A DNA stretch of 33,310 nt from Acanthaster planci (lineage: Eukaryota > Echinodermata > Asteroidea > Valvatida > Acanthasteridae). Where the stretch lies: positions 3,145,603-3,178,912 of the forward strand of contig NW_019091359.1 in the NCBI RefSeq assembly GCF_001949145.1, in the 5' to 3' direction. Positions 19,681 to 30,779 of this stretch are shown here, piece after piece. Position 1 is the first letter of the stretch. Each line of letters starts with the position of its first letter. The position numbers were made by a program, and so were the translations under genes. The notes below the pieces were generated by a model. It was not told the DNA's origin, searched no databases, and saw nothing but the letters and a program-made list of their open reading frames with translations.

Positions 19681-20614
19681 TGATAACGCACACCTGTTTA
19701 TTTACTTATAAAATCCCATTTCTGCCTCACTCAGCACAATTCAGGAACTCTGCTTTAGACCTAAGTGATTGTTTTCCTGTCTGCTTTATCCTTCAAAGTT
19801 TTTAGTAATAATGCCGATTTCTTGAGGTGCAGTACCTCTAATTTCAAGCAGTACATGTATGTAAATGGCGTAAGTCTTCCTTGAGACCAAAAGTTGGCAT
19901 TTATGTCCTCACATTCAGAATTGTTTTTAAACGTTATGCTTCAGCGTAACTGATTGAGATTGTTATAAAGCAACTTTGAACAGGTAGCAATAAGATGTGC
20001 ATGTGCCATTTAAAATAATAACTGGCATTCTTGTTGCTGTGTTTACACTGCACTTTGTGCTGAGTTGGGGTTGAAATAGAATTCACCATTGTGTTGTACA
20101 ATGTAACGATTAGATACTTAATGAAATGTACAGAACAAATATAAATGCACTGAACTTTAGGCAGTGTAAATATCTCCATCGTGCAGCACTTCCCCAATCC
20201 TCAAGTTTTGAAATGATTGAAGCATTAAGTTTCATGGTGGCCATTGCTCTCACACTTACCACCTAAGACGATCTGTGACACTTTCTTTTAAAACTAAAGT
20301 CACATGTGTTTGGAAATATTTGATTTTACTGTCAATATTCAATTCTCTTGAAGTATGGGTCACTCACATGTTACTTCATGTATAGGTTTTTTGAATGGTT
20401 GTGATATACATCTTGGCTATGAAGTCTTTTTTATTTAAAAATTCAATTTGTTAGCATTGCCATTGAAAAGCAAGTTTTTTAAAAAAGGTAAAGGTGATGG
20501 AAATGTTGGGAAGCAAGGAAATTTAGCAATTGTTGCATAAACAAAGTTGATTGTTCAACTCCCTCACTGTGTATTAATGTTTCCCTTCTGTAGAATGTAA
20601 GTTTGTTAAATGCA

Positions 20615-20620
20615 ATAAAA
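20615..20620 (+). other. PIERCE1: Candidate PIERCE1 poly(A) signal
   Basis: AATAAA about 0.94 kb after the stop codon, followed within 50 bases by a GT-rich stretch (GAAGTGTTTCTTGGT), as expected for a cleavage site. Confidence 0.45.
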
Positions 20621-23600
20621 TGGACTTCAGAAATTTGAATATACATGTAATTGCTGATGAAGTGTTTCTTGGTATGACTGCATATTTGACCCAGGAATCA
20701 ACAATTAGTACATGATTTTTTCTACCCCCAAGGGGGATGGTGTTGGAGTTGAGTCCATCATAAATCCTTTCATATGTCCCTTAACAGGACTACTCATGAG
20801 TTACAGGGTGAACAGGAATGTTTTTGTCACAGTTCATTTAAATGACTTGCGAGTTGGATTGAGACTTAATGACTCATGATGGATTTGACTAGTACACAAA
20901 AGGTAACACATCTGGGAAGTTATTTTTATAAAAGTGATTTTTAAGACCTCAATATCCTCTTCCTAGTACATGTAGTTAGCATGTTAGTGTGCTTTTACTC
21001 AAAGTTCGGGACAGAATTTTTTTTTAAGTCAGTGAAGGAGAGGGTTGCATAAACCAAAATGTCAGGCCTTGCAACCCTTTATCTCTGGCTTCTACCAAGC
21101 TTTGTCAGTAATAAGTGTTCTTTTCTCTTGAACTGGCAACCCACTTTGTAAAAGTCTGTCCTGTATGATGCCCCATTTTCTTCCATTCTCTTGTCATAAA
21201 TCCAACTCTTCACTTTCAGCAACCTCAAATCTGTGCATCCTTTAAAGGAGGTACTATGCAAGATCATCATCCTGGTTTCATAAGTGTTAAAATGCAAACG
21301 AACAAACACCACAGAAGATATAAGTTCTTTCACAAAATGCAAGCAAACTGCAGAAGTATTATTTCTTGAGATTCATTATTTAGATACATTATATTATGTA
21401 AATACTGTTGAACAAGATACAAGCAATGGCACATCACATAAATATAGTCATGTTGACCCAGGCCATGCATGAAAATTGGCCAAATTGCTCCTAGAAATGT
21501 TATGTTTTGGGGATGATTGATCGTGAAACCAAATTACCAAATGCATGATTGTTATATCCTTGAAATCATTTAGTCCATAAACATTTTCAACAATTATTAA
21601 TTTACAGAACCTTACTGGTTTTTTCAGTACCTCAACATAAGATAAGAGTAAACTTATGCAAATATGGACCAGGGAAATAAACACAGACCTAACTTCTCCC
21701 GTCTCTTAAAATATGAAATGCATGTATTTACACTTTAACAGGAGTTCAAGAATTTTTAAGAGTTGCAGAGTAATTCAGCACAAGTCAAGCAATACACTTG
21801 TCTCAGTTCATTTGAATAGCACACAATCTGACATTGGGCAACTTCGATGAATACAACTGACAGTCAACCATGTTTTTCACATGAAGGACTCCATTTGTGA
21901 CCAAGAGAGGGCGCTTTCCTAGCACTGATGTCCGGCTTGCTTGACACTATTTCTACATGCTTGTTCATGCACATATCACATACTCGCACAACTAATTTTT
22001 ATGTATCTTGTGGATCGGGGGGGGTGCCAATGAGGTCATGTCCCCCAAAGGCAACAGCAATTTGGGGGGTTTCAAAAATAATGATTTTTCCAATGGTATC
22101 CCTGGAGAGGTGTTCTCAAATTAAGGGCTGCTATTTATAACGTTGAAATCTGCACTCAAAAATAAGTTCAGCATGCACTGATTAGACATTTTAGACCAAA
22201 TTATTTCATCTTACCACTAACAGCCACAAAAGATTAGTAATACCAAATGCCCACGTTAATATAATATATGGGGAAACACTTTTAGCTGTATATTTCATTT
22301 CATTTTTGTACTGTTGAACCTTAACAAGCAGGAACAAGTTAACAATACAAGATGGCATTAATGCTTCTCAACGTAGCTCCAGTTCACAGATTCCAAACAA
22401 TGAAATTCACTTTATGCATACATGTACATGTGTATAATATCTTTTAATTGAAAAATAAATAAACTCCATACACTTAGATATGCAATAACTTACAAGAATA
22501 AGCTTAATTAGTAAACCTCTGGCCCTGAAACTAACCAAAATGAACTGTTATTGCAAAGAATACCAATTAGCAGACATTGGCTTATGTCAACACAACAAAA
22601 AGTTGGCAGAAAACACATCCAAGTTAGGGAGCTTCACCTGTATACATCTACATTTCAGTATTGCAACTACACATTATGTTCCATGTACTTTATAACTAAT
22701 AAGCATTCAGATGACTTGAGCAGTTTTCAATAGTCATAGTGCCTTTCTAGTGAGTTGAGGAGCCAGCCTTGAAATAAACACAGGCAGACAAGGCAACAGA
22801 AGATCAGGATGAAGAAGTCTAGCTGTGGCAAATTCCTTGATTTCAGAAAGATCTCTGTGACAGAGTTTGAAAATTGTGGTCCGGTTCTTGCAAAATCAGA
22901 TATGGCATGAAAATGTAAAGCGAACCGTGCAGAGATTTTCCTGCTTTTAATCTTATTCAACTTCGTACTCTTTCACATATTGATGAATGGCTTCATTGTA
23001 TTCTTTTCTCTGAATCAGGCCAACAAGCCAGAATTACTTGGTTGAAGTTTGAACTAACCAACAGCTTTAAGGGTAGTGGCTACAGCTACCTCATAGTCTC
23101 GTGTACATGTAAAAGCCACAGCCACGAACATTGGACACAGTCAAGCAATTTTTACATACATGTACATGTATTATCTCAGCTGGACTTCATGACTTCACAG
23201 TACGAGTGACAACGATGAATAGAACTGCTCACTTTCAGAACCCATCACTAGCTTCCATTCACCTTTCATCCCAGCTCCATTTAATTCTACAAGAAGGAGT
23301 TAAGCCACTGTGTCTCACCCATATACATGTAATAATCCACATCCGATAATCTGTATAAATCCAAAATAAATCCATGCTTGACAAGGTTAGCAAAACACAT
23401 CATTTACTAACTTGTTACCTGAGTTCAGATCCATTCAATTTTGAATAAATTGCCACTTTCTAAAATTCAAACAAATCTTTTTCCTGCACTGCTTCATACA
23501 TTCAGTTGTTCACATGAAAACAAATAGACACAGCATGCAGCATATCTGTGCACTTTAACCAAAGCATAAACACAAATATTGAAATAATTGGGCTTAATGG

Positions 23601-25641
23601 ATGAAACCAGGATCTGGCTAGAACTGCTGAATCCAATGGAATCCATCAATGGTAAATCCAACAGAATCCATCAACTGTAAATCCCGACTTGCTACTGTGT
23701 ATATCTATCAACTGTACAGGAGTACATGTACATGTAAATCATGAAGCTTGATAGATACAACATCCAATCAACTACAAATCAAGCATCCAAGAGGATTCAA
23801 CAAAAATTCAACAGAGGACAAAGAAGTATAAAAAATAATCGTTTAACAACATATTATTAGACTGGGACTAAAAGATAGGTGCGTACACACATGTACATGT
23901 ACATTATACACATGTTGAACAGTTTCAATGGACATTAAGTTAATGACTTTACCACAAATCAAATTCGGCCTGTACATGAATACCTTTGTCACCAAAATTT
24001 GATAAATAGTTAAAAGTATATTACCAGTATATTCCTGAACATATCATTAAGCCTGTAAGATTTTTGTTCTTTTAGAGAATACCTCCAACAAACCTGAAGT
24101 CCAATCAAGGTTGGGCAAAATGTGTTTAAAAACACAGTTATCAGGTCTGAGCGCAAAGAAAAGTGCTACCATAAGAAAGTGTTCATACACAAACAATATG
24201 GAAATGTAGCAATGTACATGTGTAGATGCATTTGTACCATACCAATTTCTATTCATTTATGGTACAAATTTAGACACAAGTGCATAAGTACACAAAAAAA
24301 GGTGTCACGTGTTTTTTATAGATATGTCATGCAACACCTTTCAATCCATGTGTACTGTATCTATGATACATAAACAGGCAAGATGAAAGAGGCACAATAT
24401 TGTTCCAACAATGAAGTTAATGAACATCACAAACGTAACAAATAACAGCTGTTGAAATACAGATATTCAGGACATAACGCTATTTATCGCCCAAATGAGT
24501 AAGTACTCTGCAAACAAAAATGAAATTCCCATTAAAAATACCACATAAATGTAATAATTAGCAGACAAGACGAACCTTAAACACTGTTGAATACATGAAT
24601 CGCTTATCAACCTCTGCACCCATTATTTGCACACGAGGATACACGTGAGTGTATATTATGCACCAACAGAGTTAAATGGACAGACCTTCACTATGCAGAA
24701 GGGATAATTTCTTATTTTAAGGCAAATTAGGACTGAGTTGTGGAGATACATCATTTCTGGTCCCACAAAATCGGTGTAATGATGAATGTATGTCCCCACA
24801 CCAGTCAGAGCTGTGGTACATGGAACAAAGATGTGTGAACATGTTAGAACAAGTTTGAGTGACCACTATGTTTTGACCAATACCACCTGAACAGTGGATG
24901 GTTTGGACCATCGAGTCAACCATTTGGAACCAGGACCTGATGCACGGTCACACCACTGGTTATCAATAACCAATTTCATTTATCAATATGGAGGGAACCA
25001 TTCACATGAAAACAATGGTTCAAGATATCACTGACCACTTACTGTGTCACAAGAGTTGCAGTCAAAAGTAAAACAGCGTGATGAGGATATTACAAAGTAG
25101 CTCACCAAGAGACATACGTTCAACCATTACTGTTTTGCGCATGCACATTGTCAAAAAGCGACTGACACAAAGGAAAGGTATGTACAAAGTATGAGGTATA
25201 GGAACATGTACTGGTTTGCTGATCAAAGCATACATAAATTGAATTGACTTCAGGTTTCAAAGAAAAATCCCTTTCACTAGAAAGCTCACAGGAAACATTT
25301 CGCCAACAAGGTTTTTTTTTTTAAGAGGCAATTATCCAACGTAAGAAGCATCAGTTTACAGAAAGTTTCCTTTGGGTCATTTCATAAAGCTCCACAGTTT
25401 TTTACACGCAACACATGATTCATCATCACTTCATAAAAAGCAGCAGATAAAGCAACTCATATGTACATGTATATGATAAATTATTGTAAATACAGTCGTT
25501 GACAAGATGCCAAGTTTTGTACAGTTATTTCCCCGATCCAATCATGAGTTGTAACTCAAACTACACAAGTAAGTATTGATATACATACTGTACATGCATG
25601 TACATGTAATGTCATCATACTGTTATCTTAAACATAAAAGA

Positions 25642-25729
25642 TACATTGTACAATGTACATGTACCTGTACACGAGATGTACATTGTACATGTGGGTCCTG
25701 TACACAAGATGTACATTGTACATGTAGGA
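25642..25729. repeat. Palindromic repeats in the TBC1D25 3' UTR
   Basis: The perfect 16-base palindrome TACATTGTACAATGTA (25642-25657) is followed by two 33-base direct copies (25664-25696 and 25697-25729). Each copy contains GATGTACATTGTACATGT. The copies lie 60 to 130 bases past the TBC1D25 stop, so they would form hairpins in the mRNA. Confidence 0.85.
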
Positions 25730-25790
25730 TAATATCATACTTATTGAGCGCACCGAACAAAGCTTGTCCCGTAGTGACTAGTTTTGAAAG

Positions 25791-27574
25791 CTACATGGAG
25801 TCAGCTGGTACAACTGGTCTTCCATTCATATTGAGGAGATCCGTACTATCTTCTAAACCCGCCTTGGCTGGGTCTACTTTGGAGGCCTCTGATTGCAGGT
25901 ACTCTGAATACATCAACCTGGCATGGTTCAAAATCTTCCCTAGGCTGTGCTTACGTACCATGCTGTCAAACAGCATGGCCATGTCATTGTAGTCCAATTT
26001 GTGAGCCATCACCACATTGCGCTGGTCTATCAACATCGCCAGGCACAGAAACATAACAAAGGGGTTACCCCCTCCAAAGTCCTGGGGTGGGGGAAGGCCT
26101 CGGTAGGGGTTACGGACCGGACTGGAGGGCAACTTGGATGGACTCTTGGGCGAGGACTTCCGCTGTTGACCTTTGACCCCCTTCTGAGAGAGGATGGGGC
26201 TGCTCTGGGATTTGGCCAGCGTCTTCTGTTGGATATTTAAGTTGGATGGGGGGCTCTGTCGCTCACTGATTGACATTGATCTGGGATTCACATTTTGGGT
26301 GGAATTTTCCTTACCATTTGTGTTGTTACCCGTAGTGTCCACTGTCGATGAGTAACTACGCTTTATGGGAGTTTCACTTCTCTTTGAGGAGGTGCGAGTG
26401 GAGTTGTTTGTACTGGAGTCTTGCACAGTATGTTTGGAATTGTCAGTAGTACTTACATCAACCGTTTTGCTTTCATCACATTCATCCACCTTTTCTGTAA
26501 TGTCAGTTTTCTCAGCGGATTTCCTGTTAGAATGAGGGCTGTCTGGTTTACCAATGCTGGCGATGCTCTCTTTGGAAACACTGCGTCCACGAGAGAAACG
26601 GAAACGGAGCCTTTCAGCGGCAAATGCTGATGGGGAGGCATCGGAGGCTGATGCCAATTCCACCCCCTGTTCTCCTGGAGGATCAGGCGGCAGAGAGCTC
26701 CACATGATCTCCTTCATACGAAGGGCCTCTGTGAAGGCAAATTCTCGCTTGAGCTCCAGCAGTAGCCATCGGTAGCAGAAATATAGATCATCAGCATTCT
26801 CTTCCTTAAGGTACTCATAGAAGTCTGGGTCAACACAGCGGATTAACTCTGTCAGGTGCAGGAACTTGACGGACATGGCCTTCCCATCTGGGAGGAAGTT
26901 ACAGGCTAAGCGCTTCATGAGCTGACAGAAGCAGATGTAAGCCTGAGCCTCATCCTCCATCACAAACAAGATAGGAGAGGCTAGGTCACTCATACCTTGG
27001 CAATAAGAGACCTCGGGGTGCGACAGAGCATAGGTGGCTAACAGGTTGAAGAGCTTCTCAACATTTTCTTCCCCATTTGCGTAGAATTCTTCCAGCCGAT
27101 CTGTTCTCAGGACGTCCTTCCTCACCATGTTCTTGATGTTCTTGAAGTCCTCCCGGGGATCAGAGAAAAGCTTGTTTTTCAGCTTCTGGTAGTCCAAGGA
27201 TTTGGCCTTGATGTGCTGCAGGCGTTCTTTCCCCGTCAAGCCCTCAGGGAAGATATTCAGCAAGTGCCGCCAAACTACTTTTCTGAGCGAGGGCTTGATG
27301 CCGCCTTGGTACACACGCAGCCGCAGTTCGTGGGGCTTCTCTAAGTGTCCCACAGGGTCCAGAAATGTGAAGAACTCGTGGTCATCTAAAGGTGAACGAG
27401 GCAATTCATAGGTTTCCTCTTCTCCCTCTACCGTCTGGAAGATCCGAGAGACTCTGGTGAGAGTCTTGCCCACGCTGTCCATGATAGCACCAACAAATGG
27501 CACAAAACGCATGCGATCCGAGCTGTTTCCAGATACATCTTGGCCACTAATGACATCCCAGTCTTCAAGTAACC
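25791..27574 (-). CDS. TBC1D25: TBC1D25 terminal exon (LIR, TBC domain, C-terminus)
   Basis: The acceptor is ttttgcatag at 27575. The exon is entered with G|GG and stays open for 594 further codons to TGA/TCA at 25791-25793 (plus-strand TCA end). The whole TBC domain and its disordered insert are in this one 1.8-kb exon. The open frame extends upstream to 27638, but that part is intron. Confidence 0.95.
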
Positions 27575-30500
27575 CTATGCAAAAACAATTCACATATAAG
27601 CTACTACTAATGAACAGGCAACAGCAGTAATTCAACATTTCTGCATGACAAAGCTACAGAATTCATTTACATACATGTACAGTATCTGTAATTCTTTTGA
27701 AAGGATATAACTGCCGAGTCAAGCAGTGCTGTAGTTGAGTCCAACCACACCCATCCAAGTCCATCAAAAGTCATCCTGTCTGAATCCAAGTCACATGCTA
27801 GTCAAATGAACTGTGACTAAAGCATTCCTTTGTCCTTGTTCATCCGGCTACTTGTGACTGGTCTTATGAAAGGATTTGTGATTAGACTTCTGAAGAGACT
27901 TGTGATGGACTCAACTGCAACATTGGAGTCAAAAATGAAAATTGAGTAAATTTTTTTCTAATTGTACTCATCTTGCTATCTTTTAGAAGGTTTGAAAGAG
28001 CGAAAAGGAAAAAAGAATCTACTAATTGGGGCTGAGTCAATTCAAATAATTTACTATTCGAATATTTAACCTTCAATTCGATCGAATATTCGAATATGCG
28101 GTCGTACCAACCAGCAGATTGTTGATGAACAAACCATTACAAAATCAGTTGCAATAACACACACAATTGTACATTATAATCACTATAATAGCTTCTCACA
28201 TCTAGGAGTATCTCCAGCCACAATTTAGCAAGATTTAGGATAAGAACAGTACTTCTTGCCCTGTTGAAAATGTCTATGCCTTTTAAGTTTTTTAATGAAT
28301 AATTTACTGTTTGAATCGTTGTAAGATTTCTGTCCCTTTTCATTTCAATCTGCTTGAAACAAGCCTCCATAGTACATTTTTCTCTCATTCAAAACAAAAG
28401 AAAGTTTTCCCTTCCTTTTTATAAATTTTGCATTTGAATATTCAAATTGGGAAAATAAGATTCAAGTATTTGATGATCTATCAAATATTCGGATATTCAG
28501 CACAGCCCTACAACCAATGGGTCCAAATTTTCAAATTATTGCTAGAACGTTTATTCAGCCTGCCGTTTCTATGACAACCAGTCATGCCAACTGGGCAGTT
28601 TCTTTAACAACCTAATTCTCCATTCAGCTTACCAGGTCCATCGAATGGTTTGGCATCAACTTTCAGCCTTAAGCAAGGATCAGAGGAGGTGAGTATAGCG
28701 GAGTCAAGGTCCCAGTCTGATAGCATGGATAGATATACTTCCCTGGCCTGGTCATCACGTGATGCATAGCTGATAGTGAACTCACTACAAAGTACAATTG
28801 AGAAGAGACAATTTCATGTAAGTTGCCACAACTGCGTGTATTATTAAAGAAGAGGCTTTTACAAGAAGTACAGAAAGATAAAGGAACAGTCACTGATTTC
28901 ACTCCCATAATGCCTGTATGGCAAAATGACTGAGGGCTGGAAGTTTGAGGTACCATGTGGGTAAATGCACTATTAGACTTCCAAGAAGCTCCCATATACT
29001 GGTAGATATGCATACATACATGTAAATACGGGAATATGTAAGAGAAAAGTTGCTAGTGGCCACTTTCAAATGACCCATGAAAAACTGGTAGTCAATACAT
29101 CACAAGATCTCAAATCCAATGAACTCTGCCCACCAAAACTCAAGTCTGAAGCAAAGACAGGATGAAGGCACATCCCTCTGTGACTTCATTCCAGTACTTG
29201 GTGGAATGATGTTTACATGTCCACACTTCTCAGCAGCCAACTTGCTCTTTTGGTTGATTGAACATGTCAGCATTTTAGGGTGAAAGTACTTGCTCCTATG
29301 AGGTTAAGCCCTGTTTCATACTAACTAACTCTTAAACGTGACTGGATCTCACAAAATGGGTCTTTAAAGGTATGGAATTTTGTTTCAGTTTGCATTAAGC
29401 AGAGCAAGAAGATCTCTTTGTTTTTATCATTTGTATTGAGAGTTTGGGCTCCTCCTGAAAACTACATGTACATGTTACATGTAGTCTGCATCACATGTAC
29501 ATACATGTACATGTTCATGTATGCGGGTGACAGATATTGAGTATATCTTGTTGATTGTGCAGGATCATTTGAGAAGCATCTGTTTGTATCCCCAATGTGG
29601 CTCCAGCAATGAATAGACGGCGTTACAAATGTGTCTGAATTACCGTACTTGGCTATGGCTTGTAGCTGCAGCCAGAATCACAGACTCATGTAATTTCAAG
29701 CCATAGCCAAGTTACTTAGACAAAGCTTCAATTAGGAAGATTCTCACACTGCACAAGAGAAAAAAAAGGAACTTCATGTACATTGTGTACTGGAGACTCA
29801 TTTCTTGAGGTCTGATGGTAATCAGATATTTTAGGTTACAATGCAAGGACATGAACTACATTGCATGTAAATGCAATGCTTGGGAAAGAAGAGCATCTAA
29901 TTAAATATGCATGATCAAAGGTAACCATAAGTGCTGGAGATTATCATCAAACAAAATACAAGTACAGTATATACATTGCCCAATCCATGATGTACCGGTA
30001 CGTACATGTATGTATATGTACACGTATTTCTTTGAATTTATGGTCTGGTAGTTTTTTAAGGGTGAGGGATGTGAGCTGCAGCATAATTTATGTTTGATTC
30101 AAAGTTACATGAAAAGACTGAATAATGCCAGAATTATCAAAAGCAATATTTTGAAGCAAAAAGGTAGGACAAATTTTAATTTTGGCATGCTTGTATCTTT
30201 GAATTCCAAAATGTGTTCAAAAGAAGAAAATAAATCACGCTAAATATTCAATGGCTCAACTATTCTCTTCAAAAAGTCTGATAATTATAAATACAATACT
30301 CTGTCTAATAAACTGTCTCTAAACAAAATGGACAATGGATAAACCTTTGCGGTCCTCTACTCACTGGATCCTTGCAAGATTCCCAACTGATTCCAGGAAA
30401 AATGGTTGGATACATGTAGATTTTGAAACTACCACTGGTTGTGCATGTACATACATGGTATTCAAAGTCCAAATGAATCACCAAGTTCTTTGGCCAACAG

Positions 30501-30779
30501 CTTGTAAGAAGCTTCAGGAACCAACATAATGACTGTTTCAATGGAGAATATGCTTTTGTTTTGCTCTCAGAATTTCATCAGTGAGGTTAGTCCTTTAGCA
30601 AACCTTTGGCACCTAAGGCCAAAAATGTGTTCCTGCTGCTGTAAGTCTTGACAAGACTGGTCAAAATACCTTTTTAGCTGGAATGCTTGCATGAGAAGCA
30701 ACTGCAGCATCTCAAATGTGGTAATCTCTGGATCAATGCTGAATGTCTTGTACTCCGGCTGAAGGAAACCTACGCATTT
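25791..30779 (-). CDS. TBC1D25: TBC1D25 (OATL1), Rab GTPase-activating protein of autophagosomes; 5' end missing
   Basis: Three exons (30779-30670, 28784-28633, 27574-25791) join in phase to give 681 residues with a normal stop. The N-terminal part has the family blocks KCVGFLQPEYKTFSIDPEIT and LSMLSDWDLDSAIL, a ubiquitin-like fold. LLEDWDVIS follows, a candidate LC3-interacting motif (W-D-V-I after acidic residues). The TBC domain starts at LRLRVYQGGIKPSLRKVVWR and has both catalytic fingers: Arg in VRKDVLRTDR and Gln in YCQGMSDLASP. A Ser/Thr/Pro-rich insert of about 190 residues separates WSSLPPDPP from the C-terminal NPFVMFLCLAMLIDQRNVV segment. Mammalian TBC1D25 acts on Rab33B and binds LC3 on autophagosomes. 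The first coding exon was not found and is probably beyond the window. Confidence 0.95.
27575..28632 (-). other. TBC1D25: TBC1D25 intron before the terminal exon
   Basis: It contains the AT-rich inverted-repeat element at 28028-28510 and CAAGTC-type degenerate repeats near 27716-27910. No exon is visible. Confidence 0.6.
28028..28510. mobile_element. AT-rich MITE-like element with GAATATTCGAAT ends
   Basis: The left end GGGGCTGAGTCAATTCAAAT, with TATTCGAATATT and CGAATATTCGAATATG nearby, is mirrored on the right by CAAATATTCGGATATTCAGC followed by ACAGCCCTA. This gives imperfect long terminal inverted repeats around about 300 bases of non-coding sequence. A related end is present near 4990-5050. 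Confidence 0.55.
28633..28784 (-). CDS. TBC1D25: TBC1D25 exon (N-terminal ubiquitin-like region, second part)
   Basis: The acceptor is tactttgtag and the donor is CCTG|gtaagc. It completes a Ser codon and encodes EFTISYASRDDQAREVYLS, MLSDWDLDSAIL and LRLKVDAKPFDGP. Confidence 0.92.
28785..30669 (-). other. TBC1D25: TBC1D25 intron between the two N-terminal exons
   Basis: It contains dense ACATGTACATG runs at 29464-29520 and a perfect 16-base inverted repeat, ACTTGGCTATGGCTTG at 29647-29662 with its reverse complement at 29697-29712. No coding exon is visible. Confidence 0.6.
29647..29712. repeat. Perfect 16-bp inverted repeat (hairpin)
   Basis: The arms ACTTGGCTATGGCTTG (29647-29662) and CAAGCCATAGCCAAGT (29697-29712) are separated by 34 bases that include the small palindrome AGCTGCAGC. 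It lies in a TBC1D25 intron. Confidence 0.9.
30670..30779 (-). CDS. TBC1D25: TBC1D25 exon (N-terminal ubiquitin-like region, first part)
   Basis: The acceptor is cttgcttcag and the donor is AAAAAG|gtattt. It is 110 bases long, entered in phase 0 and left in phase 2. It encodes KCVGFLQPEYKTFSIDPEIT and then MLQLLLMQAFQLK. Confidence 0.9.

Larger units (their letters stand above)
19681..25790. other. Tail-to-tail intergenic region between PIERCE1 and TBC1D25
   Basis: About 6 kb without a supportable exon on either strand. It includes the PIERCE1 3' UTR on the left and the TBC1D25 3' UTR on the right. It is rich in TACATGTA-type palindromic runs (for example 22422-22434, 23156-23169, 23725-23736, 23889-23902). 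There is a GAGGGCGCTTTC block at 21905-21916, shared with the CTCF-like site near 16153. A short two-copy repeat of AATCCATCAA-type sequence lies near 23636-23684. Confidence 0.6.

Noticed and set aside
27575-27638. N-terminal MLNYCCCLFISSSLYVNCF of the TBC1D25 open frame
   Set aside because: It is intron read-through; the acceptor at 27575 joins the upstream exon in phase and restores the family sequence.
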